Of a stretch of DNA of 5,526 nt, positions 1 through 5,526 are shown piece after piece. Source of the stretch: Gammaproteobacteria bacterium (GTDB lineage: Bacteria > Pseudomonadota > Gammaproteobacteria > Pseudomonadales > Azotimanducaceae); assembly GCA_027293665.1 (NCBI GenBank), contig JAPUFN010000397.1, positions 1-5,526 of the forward strand. Direction: 5' to 3'. The position numbers and the translations under genes are program-made. Below the pieces are notes generated by a model that ran no database searches, was not told where the DNA came from, and saw only the letters and a list, made by a program, of their open reading frames with translations. How positions within the stretch are numbered: position 1 is the stretch's first letter; each line of letters begins with the position of its first letter.

Positions 1-2102
1 ATTGCTGGTTGCAGGTAGTTTTCGTTCATCACGGTGATGTAATAAAAAACGTTTTCCTTTTCACCGATCATCCGCCGCAGACCATCCTGGATAATCACAG
101 CCAACTCGTAGATGTAGCAGGGGTCGTAGCTGACACAATTAGGAATGGTCGATGCCAGCAGGTGACTGTGTCCGTCCTGGTGTTGCAGACCCTCACCGTT
201 GAGTGTTGTTCGGCCTGCGGTTCCACCGAGAAGAAAACCACGTGCCTGCATGTCACCCGCCATCCAGGCGAGATCGCCAATTCGCTGGAAACCGAACATC
301 GAGTAGAAAATATAGAAGGGAATCAGCGTGAGCTGGTGCGTGCTGTAGGAAGTGGCGGTTGACAGCCAGGCCGAAAACGCTCCCGCCTCGTTGATCCCCT
401 CCTCGAGCACCTGGCCGTCCTTGGATTCCCTGTAAGCGGCAATTTCTCCCGAGTCTTCGGGTTCATAGAGCTGGCCGACGGATGAGTAGATGCCCAGTTG
501 CCGGAACATACCCTCCATGCCGAAGGTGCGCGCTTCATCGGGCACTATGGGTACGACACGCGCGCCAATCTCTTTATCTCGTACCAGCGTCGCCAGAATC
601 CGCACGAATCCCATCGTGGTCGAATTTTCCCGTTTTCCTGAGCCCTTGAGCTGCTGGTCGAATTTGTCGAGGGCTGGAACCTTTAATGACTCCGCCGCAA
701 CCATCCGCTTCGGTATCGGACCGCCCAGGCTGTCCCGGCGGTTTTTCAGATACTTCATTTCAGGAGAGTCATCGGCAGGTCGGTAGTACGGAATCTCTTT
801 GAGCTCTTTATCGGAAAGCGGTACATCGAAGCGATCACGAAAATGCTGTAATTCTTCAAAATTGAGTTTTTTCACGGAATGTGTGTCGTTCTCCGCCTCC
901 CCGGCATCACCCATGCCATAGCCTTTGACGGTTTTGGCGAGGATAACCGTCGGCTCACCGCGATGATTGACAGCGGAATGATAGGCGGCGTAGACCTTGT
1001 ATGGATCATGTCCACCGCGGTTTAACCGCATAATGTCATCATCGGAGAGTTTTTCGACCATTGCGAGCAACTCGGCATGCTTACCGAAGAAATGCTCGCG
1101 CGTATACGCGCCTCCTTTAGCTTTGTAGTTCTGATACTCGCCGTCGACTGTTTCGTTCATGCGTCGCAACAGGAGTCCCTCGGTGTCATTTGCAAACAAA
1201 GGGTCCCACAGGCGGCCCCACACGACTTTGATGACATTCCAACCAGCACCTCGAAACGCACCCTCGAGTTCCTGAATGATCTTGCCGTTGCCCCGCACGG
1301 GACCATCCAGGCGCTGCAGATTGCAGTTCACGACAAATATCAGGTTGTCTAGCTTCTCTCTCCCTGCGAGTGACAAGGCGCCCAACGATTCCGGTTCGTC
1401 ACACTCGCCATCCCCGAGAAATGCCCAAACCTTACGATCTCCTCGTGGTTCCAATCCGCGACTGTCGAGGTAGTTCATGACGTGGGCCTGATAAATCGCC
1501 TGCAGTGGACCCAGTCCCATGGAAACGGTCGGAAACTGCCAGTAATCGTTCATCAGCCAGGGATGCGGATACGACGACAACCCTGTGCCATCCACCTCCC
1601 GTCGAAAACCGTCGAGCTGTGCTTCGCTCAGTCTCCCTTCGAGAAAGGAGCGCGCATAGATCCCGGGGGAGGCGTGCCCCTGAAAATAGATCAGGTCTCC
1701 GGCATGATCCTCGTCGGGTCCGCGAAAAAAATAATTGAATCCCACATCGTAGAGCGTGGCCGATGAGGCAAACGTTGAAATGTGGCCTCCAAGGTCGCCA
1801 GGCCGCCGGTTTGCGCGCACAACCATTGCCAGAGCATTCCAGCGAATGAGTGAACGTATGCGTCGCTCCATGAACAGATCGCCCGGCATGAATGCTTCGC
1901 GATTCGATGGAATCGTGTTCCGGTACGGCGTAGTAATCGTGTAGGGCAGGCGGGCGCCCGTTTTTGTCATTCGAGCGGAAAGTCGCTCGAGCAGAAAATT
2001 GGCTCTCTCAACGCCTTCGGTTTCAAGAATGTATTCCAGAGCATCGAGCCATTCGCGGGTCTCGGTGGAATCCACGTCCTTCAATTCTCTGGGGTAAGGC
2101 AT
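1..2102 (-). CDS. aceE: Pyruvate dehydrogenase E1 component, homodimeric type (3' end cut by window edge)
   Basis: This enzyme is the thiamine-diphosphate-dependent decarboxylase of the cytosolic pyruvate dehydrogenase complex. It decarboxylates pyruvate and reductively acetylates the lipoyl groups of E2 (AceF). The minus-strand frame is open from ATG at 2102 to base 1 and gives 700 residues; the family is usually about 885-890, so roughly the last 185 are outside the window. Alignment from memory to E. coli AceE is nearly collinear, offset by one residue. Visible key positions are H107 (LGGHIS), H143 (GQGHASPG region), the cofactor motif GDGECDEPES starting at G230 with D231 and N261 as likely Mg ligands (VVNCNLQRLDG), the mobile-loop catalytic histidine H408 (ENDTHSVKK) and E572 (EGINEAGA), which should activate the aminopyrimidine ring. 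The N-terminus (MPYPRELKDVDSTETREWL) matches the E2-binding start of the family. ATG 2102 is preceded by AGGAAG at good spacing. No frameshift was seen at the points checked. aceF presumably follows beyond the left edge. Confidence 0.97.
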   Translation of the reverse strand, partial: MPYPRELKDVDSTETREWLDALEYILETEGVERANFLLERLSARMTKTGARLPYTITTPYRNTIPSNREAFMPGDLFMERRIRSLIRWNALAMVVRANRRPGDLGGHISTFASSATLYDVGFNYFFRGPDEDHAGDLIYFQGHASPGIYARSFLEGRLSEAQLDGFRREVDGTGLSSYPHPWLMNDYWQFPTVSMGLGPLQAIYQAHVMNYLDSRGLEPRGDRKVWAFLGDGECDEPESLGALSLAGREKLDNLIFVVNCNLQRLDGPVRGNGKIIQELEGAFRGAGWNVIKVVWGRLWDPLFANDTEGLLLRRMNETVDGEYQNYKAKGGAYTREHFFGKHAELLAMVEKLSDDDIMRLNRGGHDPYKVYAAYHSAVNHRGEPTVILAKTVKGYGMGDAGEAENDTHSVKKLNFEELQHFRDRFDVPLSDKELKEIPYYRPADDSPEMKYLKNRRDSLGGPIPKRMVAAESLKVPALDKFDQQLKGSGKRENSTTMGFVRILATLVRDKEIGARVVPIVPDEARTFGMEGMFRQLGIYSSVGQLYEPEDSGEIAAYRESKDGQVLEEGINEAGAFSAWLSTATSYSTHQLTLIPFYIFYSMFGFQRIGDLAWMAGDMQARGFLLGGTAGRTTLNGEGLQHQDGHSHLLASTIPNCVSYDPCYIYELAVIIQDGLRRMIGEKENVFYYITVMNENYLQPA

Positions 2103-2191
2103 AATGCTTCCTGTTCAGTCGCTGATGATATACAACTCACTCGCTTGCAGTAGCCCCGCCCGCCGCGGGTCAACCAGCCTGCCAGGTCGGC
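2103..2191 (-). other. ampD-aceE intergenic spacer, no clear promoter or terminator
   Basis: This 89-bp gap separates the ampD stop from the aceE ATG. It contains a GC-rich stretch with a small CCCG/CGGG dyad around 2157-2168, but no T-run follows on either strand, so a rho-independent terminator is not supported. A TATATC-like element near 2125-2131 (minus strand) could be a weak -10 for aceE, but no good -35 stands at the right distance. No dyad like the E. coli PdhR operator (TTGGT-N3-ACCAA) is visible. aceE may be transcribed by readthrough from ampD, from a weak local promoter, or both. Confidence 0.5.
2107..2112 (-). promoter_or_regulatory. Ribosome binding site of aceE
   Basis: Read on the minus strand, AGGAAG lies four bases (CATT) before ATG 2102. 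It supports this start, which also gives the N-terminus expected for AceE. Confidence 0.75.
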
Positions 2192-2758
2192 TCAAGCCGG
2201 GCGTTCAGCAGCATCGGGCAGCCAGGCCGCGCCTCGCAGTACGGCGGACCAGTTGAAGGCCGGCCCCGGATCGGTTTTGCGTCCTGCCGCCACCTCCAGA
2301 TGGCCAACGATTGCGTCCGCTGCGAGCCGCGGGTAGTGGGCGAGCACCGCGCGGATCACACTACCGAGTTTTCTGTACTGTGCTTGGGTATAGGGACGTG
2401 TGTCAGTGCCCTCGAGCTCGATGCCGATCGAAAAATCATTGCAGCCGGTCCGCCCGCGCCACGCCGACTCACCGGCATGCCAGGCTCGTTGATCAAACGC
2501 CACAAATTGAGTACAACGACCACGACGATCGATGAGAAGGTGCGCTGAGACACGATAGTCTGCGAGTGCAAGAAGCTGCGGATGATCGAGCTCATTGCAG
2601 AACAGTGCTTCGATTTCGTCGCCACCAAATTCGCCTGGAGGCAACGAGATTCCGTGCACGACGATCAGACTGATATCGTCCACATCCGGGCGTGCATCGA
2701 AATTCGGCGAGTCCCGCCGCCTGACGCGCGTTAAACGATGATCTTGATTGATTCGCAA
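2192..2758 (-). CDS. ampD: 1,6-anhydro-N-acetylmuramyl-L-alanine amidase AmpD
   Basis: AmpD is a cytosolic zinc amidase of peptidoglycan recycling. It cuts the lactyl-amide bond of 1,6-anhydroMurNAc-peptides imported by AmpG, which lowers the muropeptide signal that induces AmpC where AmpR is present. The 188-residue product matches the usual length (E. coli 183). Amidase_2 features are clear: zinc ligands H35 (VVHGISLPPGEFGG), H153 (VGHLEV) and D163 (RKTDPGPAFNW), with E114 and K161 at the catalytic positions, plus RAWHAG at 91-96 and CNDFSIGIELEGTDT at 106-120. There is no signal peptide, which fits cytosolic AmpD rather than a periplasmic AmiD-type enzyme. The assigned start is TTG at 2758. 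The frame has no ATG, and a stop (TAG, 2773-2771) lies just upstream, so only TTG 2758 or ATT 2767 give a full-length N-terminus. No strong Shine-Dalgarno precedes either. ampE, which follows ampD in E. coli, is absent; aceE follows directly. Confidence 0.96.
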   Translation of the reverse strand: MRINQDHRLTRVRRRDSPNFDARPDVDDISLIVVHGISLPPGEFGGDEIEALFCNELDHPQLLALADYRVSAHLLIDRRGRCTQFVAFDQRAWHAGESAWRGRTGCNDFSIGIELEGTDTRPYTQAQYRKLGSVIRAVLAHYPRLAADAIVGHLEVAAGRKTDPGPAFNWSAVLRGAAWLPDAAERPA

Positions 2759-2830
2759 ACGAAAAATCTGCTATGCATTACAATTTGAGCAGATTCATGC
2801 TCGCATAAATCCAACCCGGCCGACAACACA

Positions 2831-2881
2831 GCCTTGAGCTGATGTAAGCCTTGAGTTGGTGTAAGCCTTGAGCTGACGTCA
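2831..2881. repeat. Three tandem 17-bp direct repeats upstream of nadC
   Basis: Consecutive units are GCCTTGAGCTGATGTAA (2831-2847), GCCTTGAGTTGGTGTAA (2848-2864) and GCCTTGAGCTGACGTCA (2865-2881), followed by GCC of a fourth, aborted unit. The first eight bases, GCCTTGAG, are identical in all three; the rest differ at only a few positions. The 17-bp period does not code in any evident gene and ends 23 bp before the TATAAT box of nadC. The array could be repeated binding sites for a regulator or a minisatellite made by replication slippage. Confidence 0.9.
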
Positions 2882-2883
2882 GC
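2872..2883. promoter_or_regulatory. Perfect 12-bp palindrome, possible operator
   Basis: GCTGACGTCAGC is a perfect dyad formed by the end of the third 17-bp repeat and the first bases after it. The matching places in repeats 1 and 2 (GCTGATGTAAGC and GTTGGTGTAAGC) are imperfect versions. It ends 21 bp before the TATAAT box, so it covers or abuts the place where a nadC -35 hexamer would be. That position would suit a repressor or an activator replacing a poor -35. The binding protein is unknown. Confidence 0.5.
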
Positions 2884-2904
2884 CATAAGCTTTTCAAGGA
2901 GCGG

Positions 2905-2910
2905 TATAAT
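2905..2910 (+). promoter_or_regulatory. Candidate -10 box of nadC
   Basis: TATAAT matches the sigma-70 -10 consensus exactly. At a 17-bp spacer the -35 position would read GCCATA (2882-2887), which is a poor match, and there is no TG extension. Initiation about seven bases downstream would give a leader of only about 16 nt before ATG 2933. The weak -35 suggests activator dependence or a fortuitous box. Confidence 0.5.
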
Positions 2911-2932
2911 TATAGAACTCGAGTCAGATGCG

Positions 2933-3790
2933 ATGCAGGATCCCGCCGCCATCAAAATCAGCAAAGACGATATTAAAAACAATGTTGCCGCCGCAATTGC
3001 CGAGGATGTTGGTAGCGGGGACATCACCGCCTGCCTCATCGACGCGCAACAGCGGGCTCGAGCAATTGTCATCACACGCGAAGCGGGCGTTTTCTGCGGC
3101 CGGCCCTGGGGCGAGGAAACCTGCCGTCAGATCGACCCGGCGATTACGCTCCAGTGGCTTGCTGATGAAGGCAGTCGCGTCGAGCCGAATCAACAACTGC
3201 TGACGCTTGAAGGCCCCACGCGAAGTCTGTTGACGGTGGAACGCACTCTGTTGAACTTCCTCCAGTTGCTGAGCGGTACCGCAACCGCCACCAAAAGATA
3301 TCTGCAGTTGCTGGAAGGTACTGACTGCAAATTGCTTGACACTCGCAAAACTATTCCCGGCCTGCGTGCTGCGCAGAAATATGCCGTCAGGTCAGCAGGT
3401 GGCAGCAATCATCGCATGGGCCTTTATGACGCCTTTCTCATCAAAGAAAATCATCTCGACGCCGCCGGTTCCATTGCCAACGCGGTCCGCCAGGCAAAAG
3501 CCGTCTCGCCGGAGAAACCGGTTGAGGTAGAAGTCGAAACGCTCGATCAACTCGCTGAGGCAATAGCCGCCGGTGCACAGATCGCACTGATCGACAATTT
3601 TAGCCTGCCACTGACGGCCAAGGCCGTCGCGCTGGCCGCCGGAAAAATTAAACTGGAAGCGTCCGGTGGCGTAGACGAGAACACAATCACAGACATCGCA
3701 CGGGCTGGTGTAGATTATGTTTCGGTTGGCAATCTCACCAAAGAGGTGAAGCCGCTGGATCTGTCGATGCAGCTGCAATCTGAGATCTGA
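2933..3790 (+). CDS. nadC: Nicotinate-nucleotide pyrophosphorylase (quinolinate phosphoribosyltransferase, decarboxylating)
   Basis: NadC converts quinolinate and PRPP to nicotinate mononucleotide, CO2 and pyrophosphate, the last step of de novo pyridine-ring synthesis for NAD. It is a cytosolic enzyme, usually a dimer. The 285 residues carry the family signatures in order: EDVGSGDIT (24-32) in the N-terminal open-faced sandwich; ERTLLNFLQLLSGTAT (103-118); DTRKTIPGLR (136-145); GGSNHRMGLYDAFLIKENH (156-174); EVEVETL (198-204); IDNF (220-223); EASGGV (242-247); and GVDYVSVGNLTK near the end. R104, K139, K171, E200 and D221 correspond to active-site residues described in the M. tuberculosis enzyme. 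E. coli NadC is slightly longer (297) at its N-terminus. ATG 2933 has only a weak GAG at 2921 as ribosome site. An in-frame ATT at 2909 follows AAGGAG (2896-2901) by seven bases and would add eight residues. ampD is divergent; tfpZ follows after 35 bp. Confidence 0.97.
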   Translation: MQDPAAIKISKDDIKNNVAAAIAEDVGSGDITACLIDAQQRARAIVITREAGVFCGRPWGEETCRQIDPAITLQWLADEGSRVEPNQQLLTLEGPTRSLLTVERTLLNFLQLLSGTATATKRYLQLLEGTDCKLLDTRKTIPGLRAAQKYAVRSAGGSNHRMGLYDAFLIKENHLDAAGSIANAVRQAKAVSPEKPVEVEVETLDQLAEAIAAGAQIALIDNFSLPLTAKAVALAAGKIKLEASGGVDENTITDIARAGVDYVSVGNLTKEVKPLDLSMQLQSEI

Positions 3791-3810
3791 CGACGGCTAA
3801 AAATCGCATG

Positions 3811-3816
3811 TAAGGG
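3811..3816 (+). promoter_or_regulatory. Ribosome binding site of the tfpX/tfpZ-family gene
   Basis: An AAGGGA sequence lies about nine bases before ATG 3826 and supports that start. The 35-bp gap after nadC holds no terminator-like hairpin, so cotranscription with nadC is possible. Confidence 0.6.
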
Positions 3817-3825
3817 ATCTCCGCA

Positions 3826-4560
3826 ATGAACCGTTTCACCGCATTCCTCACCCATTTCGGCATCAGCCTCATCATATTCGCGATACTGGGTTATCTGATC
3901 GTCTTCCAATGGTATCCGGGTTTTTTCTTCGCAACCGATGGTGGGTGGCAGGGCATCCGAATCGTCGCCCTCGTTGATCTGGTGCTTGGGCCAACGCTGA
4001 CTTTTGCCGTCTTCAAAGTCGGCAAGCGCGGGTTGAAGCTAGACCTTACGATGATTGGCTGCCTGCAGACAGCCTGCCTCGTTGCAGGGACTTACGTCGT
4101 GTATGTCGAGCGGCCTATCGCGATGATATTCGCCGATGGCTACTTCCACAGCGTTTCCGCCGGTGACTTTATGACCGATGCCGGCGCCATTCCGGACTTG
4201 AGCACCTACGGTGGCGATTATCCGAAGTGGATCAGCGTCGCTCTGCCTGAGGACTACACGAAGCAGTCGGCCATTCGCCAGCACGCACGAAAAAACAACC
4301 TTCCAATCAGAATGCTCGACGACTACTACAAGTCATTTGAAACGACCGACGTCGACCTGCAACACGATGCATTTCCCCTTGCCAAGATTCAGTTGGCTGA
4401 TGAGAAGACTAAAGTGTTGACAAAGTTTCTAAGCGAACATGGCGGCAGCGCGGAAGACTATGCGTTCATCCGCTTCGGCACGCGCTACGAGCTTGCACTA
4501 CTCGCCATAAATACCGGTGGCAAAATCAGCGGCGTGCTGACGATGCCGGCGCCGACCTGA
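3826..4560 (+). CDS. tfpZ: TfpX/TfpZ family type IV pilin accessory protein
   Basis: Proteins of this family are inner-membrane accessory factors encoded next to particular type IV pilin alleles, as in Pseudomonas pilin groups, and they promote assembly of the cognate pilin. The biochemical mechanism is not established. The 244-residue product has three predicted membrane helices at about 8-29, 44-63 and 72-93, then a soluble domain of about 150 residues. Three helices after a short N-terminus would put this domain in the periplasm. The family-typical stretch spans residues 31-57, with FFATDGGWQG and then IRIVALVDLVLGPTLT; the VVYVERP segment (91-97) is also characteristic. No catalytic motif is seen. 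The start is ATG 3826, with a good ribosome site. It lies downstream of nadC in the same direction and its 3' end faces an O-antigen-ligase-like gene 25 bp away. The symbol is given at family level; TfpX cannot be excluded. No pilin gene is in the window. Confidence 0.85.
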   Translation: MNRFTAFLTHFGISLIIFAILGYLIVFQWYPGFFFATDGGWQGIRIVALVDLVLGPTLTFAVFKVGKRGLKLDLTMIGCLQTACLVAGTYVVYVERPIAMIFADGYFHSVSAGDFMTDAGAIPDLSTYGGDYPKWISVALPEDYTKQSAIRQHARKNNLPIRMLDDYYKSFETTDVDLQHDAFPLAKIQLADEKTKVLTKFLSEHGGSAEDYAFIRFGTRYELALLAINTGGKISGVLTMPAPT

Positions 4561-4585
4561 GCAGCGGTCAAGCTGATCGGAGCGT
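4561..4585. other. Convergent intergenic gap
   Basis: Only 25 bp separate the stops of the tfpX/tfpZ-family gene and the convergent membrane-protein gene. No GC hairpin with a T-run is present on either strand, so any bidirectional terminator must lie within the coding ends, or the transcripts overlap. Confidence 0.5.
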
Positions 4586-5526
4586 TCAATCGTCGAACCA
4601 TGTCCTGCGAATGATCGGTTGCACCGCTTGCACTTCCGCGGTAATCCGCTCGAGTTCTGCCTGATAGGCAACATCCCCCGTTCGCTCGGCCCAACCTGCC
4701 AGGTAACCAAGAAAGCGCTGCGCGGCGGGCATGTTGCCATGTGCCAGCCAGGGCAACCAGACGGCCAAGCGGCTGCGCAACACCTCATAAGCCACCTCCT
4801 CCCGGCCAGCCAGCCGATAGTGGCTGATAATTGCCTCGTAGCCCGCAACGAATACCGGGTCGAGCTCGACGGTCTGCAGCAGAAGCTGCTCCGGTGCTTC
4901 CTGCGCTGTTAACCCGGGCGCAAGTTGCGGCTGATTCATCACGAACGCATACATCTGCAGCGTGACGTTTGTGTTCCAGGGATCTGCCAGCCGGGCTCGC
5001 CGATAAGCAGCCAGCGTCCGCTTGAGGAGCAATTCGGACTCCGGTTTCTGGGAGAGCTGATGCCGATACATTGCTGCTTCGACGAACACCGGCAGCCCAC
5101 GTTGCGCATTGAGTCGTTGCGCGAGTTGTGCATAACTCAACATTCTGTCCGGACTGCTGTTGAAGTGGCTTGCGAAGGGTACGCCCGCCTGCCGCTGAAA
5201 CACGCCAACTGACAACGTATCCAGCGCAAGGTAAGCCACGCACAGCCAACCCCAGGCCAACAGGCCGATGACCACACTTCGCAGAAACCTCGCCCCGGCT
5301 TGGGTAACAGTGTGCAGCGATTGCCAGTCGACAAAGGCGGCATTCAGGCCCACGAGAAACGCCAGCACCGGCGTGAACATGACGAAGTTTACAAGAGCGT
5401 GTGCGAGCACTGCACCCAATGCCAGCACGAAACCAAAGTTGGCGTCCGGCAAACCACCTCTCCCGGAGGGCAGCATCTGCAACCCGGCTGCTATGAATCG
5501 CCAGAGCGTCGCCCCCGCGAAGATGA
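4586..5526 (-). CDS. Membrane protein with O-antigen-ligase-like C-terminal segment and TPR-like domain (5' end cut)
   Basis: The minus-strand frame is open from the right edge to TGA at 4588-4586, giving 312 residues of a protein that begins outside the window. A TTG at 5482 could be read as a start, but coding sequence continues upstream (IFAGATLWRFIAAG), so it is probably internal. The visible part has a hydrophobic segment with LAHALVNFVMFTPVLAFLVGL, followed by FVDWQS, a second hydrophobic stretch (VVIGLLAWGWLCVAYLAL), and then about 200 soluble residues rich in helix. Some of this resembles TPR repeats (ARLADPWN, and ELDPVFVAGYEAIISHYRLAGREEVAYEVL). A final membrane pair with H-x-L-V-[ND]-F plus proline, then a helical C-terminus, recalls Wzy_C/PglL-type O-antigen ligases and pilin oligosaccharyltransferases such as TfpO. 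The adjacent pilin accessory gene supports that reading. The catalytic periplasmic loop would be outside the window, so the function is inferred. A generic TPR membrane protein is the alternative. Confidence 0.6.
   Translation of the reverse strand, partial: IFAGATLWRFIAAGLQMLPSGRGGLPDANFGFVLALGAVLAHALVNFVMFTPVLAFLVGLNAAFVDWQSLHTVTQAGARFLRSVVIGLLAWGWLCVAYLALDTLSVGVFQRQAGVPFASHFNSSPDRMLSYAQLAQRLNAQRGLPVFVEAAMYRHQLSQKPESELLLKRTLAAYRRARLADPWNTNVTLQMYAFVMNQPQLAPGLTAQEAPEQLLLQTVELDPVFVAGYEAIISHYRLAGREEVAYEVLRSRLAVWLPWLAHGNMPAAQRFLGYLAGWAERTGDVAYQAELERITAEVQAVQPIIRRTWFDD

Larger units (their letters stand above)
2759..2932. promoter_or_regulatory. Divergent ampD/nadC control region
   Basis: These 174 bp lie between the divergent ampD and nadC starts, so promoters for both genes are expected here. 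The nadC side holds three 17-bp direct repeats, a 12-bp palindrome and a TATAAT box, each listed separately. The ampD side is AT-rich and contains a small dyad, GAGCA-N6-TGCTC, at 2787-2802, which could be an operator half-site pair or chance. A convincing -35/-10 pair for ampD could not be picked out. Confidence 0.75.

Noticed and set aside
9..1944. Several open frames on the plus strand (for example 490-786 and 1077-1352) and a few short minus-strand ones
   Set aside because: They lie opposite or out of frame with aceE, whose frame is continuous and carries all expected motifs. They resemble nothing recognisable.
2155..2170. GC-rich dyad as a rho-independent terminator after ampD
   Set aside because: The stem is only about four base pairs with no run of T on either strand.
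2300..2628. Overlapping frames across ampD on both strands
   Set aside because: They are shadows of ampD, which has all its zinc and catalytic residues.
2831..2881. The tandem repeats as a CRISPR array or plasmid iterons
   Set aside because: The units are contiguous with no spacers, and there is no replication initiator gene or AT-rich origin region nearby.
2872..2883. Eukaryote-like CRE site (TGACGTCA)
   Set aside because: The core matches by sequence only. The surrounding genes are clearly bacterial, so the dyad is better treated as a possible bacterial operator.
4619..5343. Frames at 4619-4912 and 4925-5212 (plus) and 4785-5249 and 5137-5343 (minus)
   Set aside because: They overlap the longer membrane-protein frame and have compositions typical of out-of-frame reading, with no hydrophobic or domain pattern.
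5480..5482. TTG as the true start of the right-hand minus-strand gene
   Set aside because: The frame stays open to the window edge and the upstream residues continue a membrane-protein-like sequence, so the gene is most likely truncated by the window.

Overview
The window looks like chromosomal DNA from a gammaproteobacterium. The proteins resemble gammaproteobacterial families: homodimeric AceE, AmpD, NadC and a TfpX/TfpZ pilin accessory protein. The divergent ampD/nadC pair, with pilus genes beyond nadC, is the order known from Pseudomonas (pilin locus, nadC, ampD) and, more loosely, from E. coli (ppdD pilin locus, nadC, ampD-ampE, pdhR-aceEF). The base composition is moderately GC-rich by eye. 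No genus can be named from this evidence.

Layout. (1) Bases 1-2102, minus strand: the first 700 residues of aceE, the pyruvate dehydrogenase E1 subunit; its C-terminus lies outside the left edge. (2) Bases 2192-2758, minus strand: ampD, a cytosolic 1,6-anhydromuropeptide amidase, 89 bp upstream of aceE and in the same direction. (3) Bases 2759-2932: the divergent ampD/nadC control region. It holds three tandem 17-bp repeats, a perfect 12-bp palindrome and a consensus TATAAT box facing nadC. (4) Bases 2933-3790, plus strand: nadC, quinolinate phosphoribosyltransferase. (5) Bases 3826-4560, plus strand: a tfpX/tfpZ-family gene, 35 bp behind nadC. (6) Bases 4586-5526, minus strand: a convergent gene cut by the right edge. 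It encodes the last 312 residues of a membrane protein with an O-antigen-ligase-like segment and a helical, TPR-like C-terminal domain.

How the genes fit together. aceE, ampD and nadC are core functions: acetyl-CoA supply, peptidoglycan recycling and NAD synthesis. The right-hand part looks like the edge of a type IV pilin locus. It has a pilin assembly accessory protein and, as a hypothesis, an oligosaccharyltransferase of the TfpO/PglL type that could glycosylate the pilin. No pilin gene is visible.

The most unusual feature is the repeat and palindrome block in front of nadC, together with an unclear nadC start: the good Shine-Dalgarno sequence sits upstream of the good -10 box. No complete new system is evident. 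No RNA genes, CRISPR arrays, insertion sequences or convincing terminators were seen, and no stretch over 300 bases lacks a gene.
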